Both the position numbers and the translations under genes were made by a program. 64,000 bases of DNA from Pithys albifrons albifrons (taxonomy: Eukaryota > Chordata > Aves > Passeriformes > Thamnophilidae), in contig NC_092465.1 of assembly GCF_047495875.1 (NCBI RefSeq), positions 4,109,160 through 4,173,159 of the forward strand, read 5' to 3'. Within the stretch, counting starts at the first letter, position 1. Every line of letters starts with the position of its first letter. A model generated the notes under the pieces. The model was not told the origin of the DNA. It did no database searches and was given only the letters and a program-made list of their open reading frames with translations. Shown here piece by piece: positions 56,386 to 64,000 of this stretch.

Positions 56386-59020
56386 TTTCTTTTCACAAAT
56401 CTCCTTTATTCCTTTGCCCTTGTCTTCAGATGCTTTGTCCACCCTTAAACCAGTCAGAACAAATGACATCATAGTTAGCAAAGACCAGTGAATAACACTA
56501 AGTGATAGTTAAATTCATTAATAAATGTATTTAAGCTCCTTTGTCACCCAGAAAGCTGGAAAATGGGCAGAAGGTGAGTCAGGTAATTTCAGGACTGGAG
56601 ATTTGTTTAATGGATGTAACTGCAGAAATTAGTAATGTAATTGTTACCCATGGCTTGCTAACTTTTACATTCAATTCAGTTCAATTTATAGAATCCTCTT
56701 ATTTTTGGTTTCCAGTTTATCATGTGTTCTTGCATTAGAAATGCATTTCCTTCATTGTTGCTGTGACTGGGGGAAGCTGATGGTGTTGATGGTCTGGTGG
56801 TTTGCACTGGGAATGGAGGGTATGTCTGACCTTGGCTTGAACTTCCTTCCCCAAAGTCATGTGCATAGTCTTGAGTAGTATTGGTGTATCCAGAGGTGGA
56901 GCAGAGGGAGAATACTCATGGGGACCAGCTGAATCACAACTCAAGAGCTGATAGCTGAAGTGTGATCAGGAGAAGGTCCACAAGCATGCTGGAATAGCAG
57001 GATAGCTCTTCCCTTGTTCTTAGGTCTGCTGAGATTTGAAGATGCAACTGGGATGTATCATTGTCTTAGTTGAGGGTTTAGCAATGTGTGGTTGGACAAG
57101 TCAACATTCAGCCAAGCATTTCAATCATATGGTCAGGAAATAAATAGTTGGGAATGCTGATATATGCTGTATTGTTTGTAGGTTTCAGAGTTAATATCAA
57201 GAAAGATAAATGTGCCATTTCACCCTAAAATCTGCCAGGACATCCCTTTTTTACAAAACAATGAAGACAGCCCTTTTTCATATTTAGACCACTTGCAGGG
57301 TGTGCAGTTCAATGCTTTTAGGAGAAGTGAAGTTTCTAATTTATAATCCTTCTGCAAGCTTCTGCTGCAAATTCCAGGGTTAAACTGCTGAATTCACTGG
57401 GGCCCACACAGTTTTAGGTCACTTAGTTCAAGAAGCATTTAAATCTCCACTGAATGCAGAAAGCCAGATCCAGTTACATTTCATGATGCCTCTGTGTCTG
57501 ATTTTTCATTCCATGAGTTCTCCCTGCACAGGTGAATATGACTTTTTTTGGTCCATTCAAACCTGAAACCCAGTGAAATTGAACTCAAAAGCTAAAGAAA
57601 TTGTGCAATCCTCTCTAAAGCAAAACTGCTGCTGGGTGCCTGTGTCCAGAACAGCCTTCTCCTTCCAGTTCATCAAGGACAACCTGTCCTAGTGCCATGC
57701 CAACATTCCTTGCTTCCCATCACATCTCTTGGGTAAGCCCCATAAGCAGTGACCTTGTGACAAAATGCCTGCCAGATCTTCTTTCTGGCAAAAACAGCTG
57801 CCACTCTTGGCACATTCAGATGTCTGTTCAAATTTTAAGAAGTCCTTTATGAGATGTTTATTTTATTTTACTTTAACAGTGGGAAAGCATTTCTCTAATA
57901 AGGAGGAAGACTATGGAACTGCAAAATATGACTGGGGACACTGGTGGGAATGAGCTGCTTTTACAGCATGGGCTGTCATTCTACATACCTTCCTGAGTGA
58001 GGATATTTTCTTTTAAAAGATAAATGTCATTCATGTCACCAGGAATTAATTCATTGTGGTTAAAAATGCATTTGGAAACTAAAGGCAATATTTCTGTAAA
58101 GCTCTGCATTTACAAAGGCCTTGTGGCTCCCAGCTTATGTCTTCAAGGTCTGGAAGTATTAAGGGCCAAATATGAAAGTATGTATTTAGATTAATTAATA
58201 CTGTAGATAGGCAATTAGTAGGATTTTTCAACAGGGTTAATGCAGGTGTAATATTCTGTACTGGTGTGTGATTCTTACCTTCTAAGTGTTTTTATGTAGT
58301 TTATGAGGTTTTTTTGGTAGTTCACAACACCACAAAAAGCTCATTATCCCCTGCCCAGAACATATTGTTGGGATTTACATTATTTGTTTCCTGGCAGTGA
58401 GTGATTTGGAAATCACCCTTGGTGCCTTACTGGCACATAATTGAACTGAAAAATATGGCCCTAGTTTCTTAAAATTTTATTTTTATAAGAGATAATTTTG
58501 AATATATGTGAAGATGCCTCTGTCCCTGCCTTGCACCTTCCTGGTGTTTGTGAGTGAGCAAAAGTTCACCAGCCATTTCTGTGAAATGGGCTCATGGGCA
58601 GCCAACACCAAGACATTTACAGTGTGAATTATGACAAAGAATCCCTGGATGAGCAGGTAGGCTTTAAAGAAGGATGAAACTCCCCCATCCAAGTACAGGT
58701 TCTTGGAGCTGGCATGTTTTTATCCAGATAGCACCACAGAAATTCTCTATACAGAATGTGAGCAACCTTTTCCTTACATCTGCAGATATAAAAATCAGAT
58801 TTGTCTTTCTGGACCACAATCTATACACTCCATAATTGACTTAAAATTATAAAAATGACAAAACAGCAATTCCACAGACTGTGAAAAAAATTGGGACAAG
58901 AAAATTTATTTGAGAGCTAATGTCCTACCTTACAAATATCTATTTATTTGTTATACGTATTTAAATGTTTGAGTTTTTTGTTTTGTTTCTAGGTGGGTGT
59001 TTAAAGAATAGAGACAGTTG
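56386..59020. other. Gene-free stretch; AATTA-rich patch near 58.0-58.3 kb
   Basis: 58000-58270 contains GGAATTAATTCATTGTGGTT, AAAAATGCATTTGG and GCAATTAGTAGG words and no simple repeats, so it may be conserved non-coding DNA. Elsewhere nothing is recognised. Confidence 0.45.
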
Positions 59021-59029
59021 TTGAGGAAT

Positions 59030-59180
59030 GTTATACTTTGGTGTGGGCCAACAATGGCCATGCCTTTGGTATTAATATTATTTAACATAGTGCAATTTGC
59101 ATTAATGCTGGCTAAGAGTATTCCTTTGAAATCTTGTATTGATTGTTAATAGTAAAGCTGCAGCCTTTTAACACCAACTG
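59030..59180. promoter_or_regulatory. Candidate conserved element with SOX and POU/homeodomain sites
   Basis: AACAATGG (59050-59057) is a strong SOX site set within a small inverted repeat, GGCCA-ACAA-TGGCC. ATTTGCATTAAT (59095-59106) fuses a POU octamer to a homeodomain core. TTGATTGTTAATAG follows about 40 bp on. The cluster is repeat-free. SOX and POU co-occupancy is well known in neural and stem-cell enhancers, but here it is inferred from motif only. Confidence 0.3.
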
Positions 59181-61144
59181 TTGATGCATTGCCTGTGGAA
59201 ACTTGGAGCCTTAAGGGCAAGGGTAATTTATACTTGCCAAATCACTCAGAGAAAATTCCAAGTACATTCAAATTTACATAGTCAGAAATATAGAGAGTAA
59301 TAGGTCAATATTTGCCCATTTCTCTCTTTTAAATCACAAACTTGGAATGATCTGGCTGGTTCAAGATTTTCTGATTGGAAGGAAATTATAAAAAGAAACT
59401 CAGTCTCCCTCAAGTTATGATAAAACACTTTATGGTCTCATAATATCTCGAGTTTGAGGAGGAAAAAAAAATTACCCAACCCCCTAAGTCTCACACTGGT
59501 TCACAACCTCACAAAAGGTTCCCCAGCTGTGTTTCTAAGTCAGTAAAGGGAAAGTTACCTATGAAGAAGTTGGGATTGCAATGATAGTAATAATGTTCTG
59601 TTACTCTAAAAGTGTGCAGGGATCTCAAAGTATAAAAGTTAATTGAGTTTTCTCTCTGCGGTTTTCCATCAGCCTACAGAGCTCTGAAACAGAGATAAAG
59701 TTCTTTCTTAAATCCTATATGACAAGGGAAAAAATGAAGAAAGACTGCATTTGTTAATTTAACAGAATTTTTTATAAGAAAAAAATAAACAATAAAATAT
59801 GCATATCACCATAGTCAATAAAAATTAGGACAAGAAATTTTATTTAAATATTTGATATTATTGCATATCAAACCTTATATATTTTTTTGCATACTTGAAT
59901 GTTTGAGTGGTTTTTGTAGAACCACTCACATTCTTCAGCACCCAACAAGCTCTGTGTACTTTTGTCACTTTAGTGAAATAATGTGAAAGCCCAGTTTATC
60001 ACCCCCTTACCTGGGATACTGCAATATGTAAAATTTTCCAGTAAAAACAGTGAACAAAAGGTAGAATTGTTGCAATGTTGTTGTGCTGCACTATATGGTG
60101 TTGCTGTGCCTTTCACCCTTACCTGGCTTTGTTCTGGGTGAGCACTGTTAAGATCCACCTTCGTACGTGTAGAACGATGGTTTATTTTTATGTTTGCTCT
60201 GGTTTCATTAATTTGTGGATTAGCCAAGGAGAAGAAGCAATTGCACTTGTATCCCCTTCCAGTGACATTTGATTCCTTCTATTTTTCTTCGTTTCCCTAA
60301 TATTTGCTGTTCTTTATACATTCCTTCCGTTGCCTTTTCTTTTCTCATTTCTCAGCCTGCTCTTCTCTTCCAGGACTGCATTTTGACACCCTTAAGCAGT
60401 GAATTGGTCTTTGCTTACTGTAGTACTCACATCAATCTTGTGGTCATGGCTCTGGCCCTTATTCCTTATTCCATAATAGTTTCCCTTCATCCCTCCCCTC
60501 TTCTCTCTTATCTGTCTTGTAGGAGAATAATGTCTTTCAAAACTTTAGTGAGTGGGAATAGCAGTGTCTGTGAATATTTATTTGCTGTATAAATACTCCA
60601 AAGCTTTTTCTTCATCGTGGCCACCCACGTTGCTACACATTCCCAGAACATCTCATGTTATTTTTCTGCGCAATGAAACCTCACGTGTTTTGCTAATTTT
60701 GTGGAGTAAAGATATGCTCAGGTTGCTGACATTTTCATCTGCCTTTGGGAAAAAAGAAAAAAGAAAAAGCAAGTGTTCTCCTATGCCTTCTAAGTGTAGA
60801 GGGAGATTCACTGATGGAATATTGAATTCTAATTTCTCTTGCCCAAATTATGCAAATCTTGTGCAACCTCTATGTTGGCTACACTTTACATAAGGATGGA
60901 AGATGTTTATTCCTTGGACCAGCTCTGGCTTGCCATATATTTTGAGTGAATATCTAAGACGTGCTTCTTAGAGGGTTTCCAGGAAGCAGCCTCACTGATG
61001 GACTGCACCCCCCACTTAGGGACAGGGGTTTTTTAGCTTTCCCACTCTGCAGCCTTTCCATGTGGTGTAAATGGTTTGCAGTGAGATTGAGAAATATGCC
61101 ACAACTTTATCTTCCCTGGCCTTACTCTGCAGAAGTGCATATGC
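59181..61144. other. Gene-free stretch, nothing recognised
   Basis: AT-rich; frames at 60269-60893 overlap in different registers and have no domain. A 137-codon frame from 60961 starts at GTG and runs into the repeat that follows. Confidence 0.48.
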
Positions 61145-61232
61145 ACCAACTCCTCTTTAAGCACGTGAGGATTGTAAAATTCAGTGGGACTATTCGTAGG
61201 CTTAAAATTAAGCTTGCTATACTTAAGGGCTA
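61145..61232. repeat. Palindromic ancient interspersed repeat
   Basis: AAGCACGTGAGGATTGTAAA, then ATTCAGTGGGACTATTCGTA, GGCTTAAAATTAAGCTTGCT and ATACTTAAGGGCT matches a repeat common in bird and turtle DNA. In that repeat a TTCAATGGGACTATTCA centre is flanked by (T)GCTTAAAGTTAAGCA and its complement and then by CTTAAGTGCTTTGCTGG. The right half is well preserved and the left half only partly. The family name is not known to me. Confidence 0.65.
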
Positions 61233-64000
61233 CAGTGATGCCTTACATCTGGCTTTCAGCCAGCATCCTGAATATTGTTCATTGATCCTATTCGTGAAAA
61301 CCAGCCACAAAAATTATTCCAGGGGTTTTTTAATGGATTTTCTACAAAGACTCCGAGAAACCCATTCAAAATAACATTCAGTCATTTGACACTTCAGTGT
61401 CTGCTTTGCACTAATGAACTCTTATGTTTAATTCGGTCTTGTCAGGACATAGTGTCTCCAGAAACCTGAAGTTTAATAGAGATGAAGCAATTTTACTCGT
61501 GTAACTGTGAGTGGAAAGTTATCATCAATCTCATCTTCTTCAAGCATATCTTACAAGGTCTTTCTAATCTGATCAGCTTTCTTGAACACAGTATGTTGAT
61601 GACTTGCTTCAAGTCATTCATGTGGAGATATTATACCTACTACATATGATAAAACAATATAAGGCAGATCAACTGCTTATAATCTAATTAGTTTGGTCTT
61701 TTCATTTACAGTTATGCCCTGAGTACAGCTGTGCAAAATTCACATAATTTGTTTCACAGAATTTTAGATATTTTTCTTTTTGTTTTGTTTAGCTTTATAA
61801 CTCCAAGATTTCAGCTTCATTTGCAGCTTCAGTGAAATTGCCAGTCCCACCTCCAAAGCATACGAAATCAGATATAGTTTTTGGTGGGTTTTTTTCCTAA
61901 GTCTGAACTATTTTCAGGGAGTAAATGAAACCATTTAAAGTCAAAACTTACAGTAAATTCTTTGCTACAAGTTTTCCATGAGAAAATGCCACTCCAGATG
62001 TAAAAGGTACTTTTGTTTGCAAATGGATCTGAGTTAAAACTGTGGGATCGGAATTTTTCACGATCGCAGGTTCAGTACTACCAATACATTTCAGTTTACA
62101 CATAACAGATTACTTACAGGTTAAGATTCAAGTATTCCAGCCTCTGCCCAGTTAATCTATGGCACATCAATGTAGTGTGTGCCCCTTGTTTCCTCTTTGG
62201 ATTTAGGGATTTGAAACCATTAACAATATTCATATGTATTTTGTGATTATTTTTACTTGTACAGATCTTAGTACAGAGACCTATCAATGCATGACTGTTT
62301 CTTCAGCTTGAAATATGCAGAACACCTGTGGTGGACTCTAGGAAAGACATTCAGCTTTCTGCTGTAGATGTCAGTGGGAAAACATTTTGGATAAATTAGA
62401 AAAATACCTATTACAAAGATATTCTTTTTTGGAGGACTCCAAATGCACAAACTCTTCTCAGCTGCTTGGGGTCTCCACAAGCAAGTGGGTCCATAAGACA
62501 GAAGTATCAAATTTTGTCTGTTTGCACACATGACAAAGTCAGAATGAACTTTATATGATTTCTGAGCTATATCTAATTCTGTTCAATTGATTGTTTAGTT
62601 TTAACATTGATAAATATAATTAATTTTTTTGTAAATCTCTGTAAATATAAATGAGTGACTGGAAGATAGGGCCTGAATTTCTTTCTAGAGTACATGAAGG
62701 ATGGATTTGTCTATCATGTTTCCATATATCTTTGGCAGGGAATACTTTGGCTAAATTTAAAGGATAATAAGTGGGTTGTAGCAGAATAAATTGTTTTACT
62801 TAGATTTCAGATCTGAAAGTGGGTATTTTACAATCCATGTATTTATATCTGATGCTTGAATAACATACCTTGTATTACACTTACCCTTTCTCACAGTGAA
62901 TACTTTGAAAGTAATATGCTGGCAAAATGATTTCCTTTTATTTTTCTTCCTTTTTTACCTCATCTTTTCTCTACTCTGTAGCTCCTTAGTATGTAACAAG
63001 CAGAACTAGAGAACTGCCAAGGCTTGCATAAACAATGTTTATTTCTTTTTAGTTTAATTTCTTAGGAAAGCAGGAAGTCATTTTTAAAACAGATATTACG
63101 GTCAGTGGATATGTTTTATTGGATACCACCAATATTAAGAAATAGAGATCTGAGACTCTCAAATTACAATGCCTTTACATTTTTTAATGTATTGGCACTG
63201 GTGTTGGGTTGCATTAATATTGTCAATGTAATTTATTTAAGATTTGTTGAACACTTGCTTTAGCTGTTAACATCAGAATAGGAATGTGTACATTTTATTT
63301 ACACTAACAATACATCCAGCCTTGTTATTGTATTGATTTGATTTCTAGAGTTCACCTGGATTGCTGGAAGGACTCTGCTTTTTCCCTCTTCCATGGTCTT
63401 ACCTGTGTTCATAGTTTTATGGTGACTCCTACCCAGCAGTGGGCTGAATGTGTATGCATCTATTTATTTATATTCTACTTGTTGTCTTTTCAGTAAATTG
63501 TCAAAATCTTGCAGTTAAGTTGTATGTAACCTTTAATTCAACCTTTGTTAGCACTTTTGTTTACAAGCAAAGAGTCCTGACATTTCCAGGAGGTCACACA
63601 CTCCTAACAGGAAAACTTAATAATTCCCACAGTACTTCAGAGCTCTCACTGATACCTGAGCCACACACATTTTCTATAGGTAACATTCAACTCCCAGTCA
63701 ACAGGCTGTGATGTACTTCACAGGCTGGAAAGAACAGTTTTTGGGTATTTATTAGCATTATTATGACTGCAAGGACCTACATAAGAGAATATTTATATGC
63801 TAAAGCTGGTTTTCTCCCTTTCTTTCCCTTTTGCCTCTTCTCTGTGTTTCACTGCCTGTTTTATTCCTGCCATTGAATCTCATCAGAGTAAATTAATCAT
63901 GTTGCTTTCAGTTTAAGTAATAAAGGGCATCCCCTTATCCTCTCCTAGTACATTTGGCAGTGGATTAATTAAATACTGCAGTTGCACTGAGTAAGCAATT
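61233..64000. other. Gene-free AT-rich stretch to the window end
   Basis: No exon, repeat tail or CpG patch is recognised. Some ATTAATATTGTCAATGTAAT-type words occur at about 63200-63240, which could belong to conserved non-coding DNA, but the evidence is slight. Confidence 0.45.

Noticed and set aside
60961..61374. 137-codon plus-strand frame
   Set aside because: It begins with GTG, has no recognisable domain, and its middle lies in an ancient palindromic repeat (61145-61232).
1..64000. CRISPR array, bacterial operon, phage or plasmid genes
   Set aside because: No regularly spaced repeats, no long tightly packed frames and no ribosome-binding-site pattern. The repeat content (CR1, MIR) shows vertebrate nuclear DNA.

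Overview
This window looks like vertebrate nuclear DNA, most likely from a bird. Three kinds of repeat support that. There are five truncated pieces of CR1 LINE, the dominant avian retrotransposon, some carrying the GAATCA/AGAATC-type tail. There are several very old MIR-type (CORE) SINE remnants. There are also short palindromic repeats with a 'TTGACTTCAATGGG'-like core, which are widespread in bird, turtle and crocodile genomes. The DNA is AT-rich, with short mono- and dinucleotide runs, low repeat density and no bacterial gene organisation.

I found no protein-coding gene, exon, rRNA, tRNA gene, CRISPR array or intact mobile element. The longest open frame is 169 codons, and many of the other open frames begin at GTG or TTG rather than ATG. 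None shows a recognisable domain or a coding-like composition, and most overlap other frames. The window is best read as a gene desert or part of a very large intron.

Layout. 1-10 kb: a TAAT-rich stretch at the left edge, an old CR1 piece (2.2 kb), two young-type CR1 tails (6.2 and 9.8 kb) and two MIR remnants (7.0 and 9.1 kb). 10-20 kb: long T/C tracts, an octamer palindrome (11.2 kb), a reverse MIR (15.6 kb), a palindromic ancient repeat (16.3 kb) and a CpG-richer patch (16.8 kb). 20-30 kb: a large imperfect hairpin (21.07-21.22 kb), a CpG-richer patch with three AGGTCA half-sites (25.8-26.1 kb) and a homeodomain/POU motif cluster (29.6 kb). 30-45 kb: further palindromic repeats, an inverted pair of E-boxes (33.8 kb), a minus-strand G-quadruplex candidate (37.75 kb), a duplicated TTTATTATA-type 12-mer (39.8 kb), the clearest CR1 copy (41.2 kb) and a tRNA-like SINE head (43.9 kb). 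45-64 kb: purine tracts, a longer old CR1 copy (53.9-54.3 kb), SOX/POU motif clusters and another palindromic repeat (61.2 kb).

Nothing here amounts to a demonstrable new biological system. The most checkable leads are the 21.07-21.22 kb hairpin, the POU/homeodomain cluster at 29.6 kb and a 26-bp near-match between 10.5 and 26.2 kb that may mark an unlisted repeat family. All regulatory readings rest on motif inspection only. Cross-species conservation, chromatin or transcript data would be needed to decide them.
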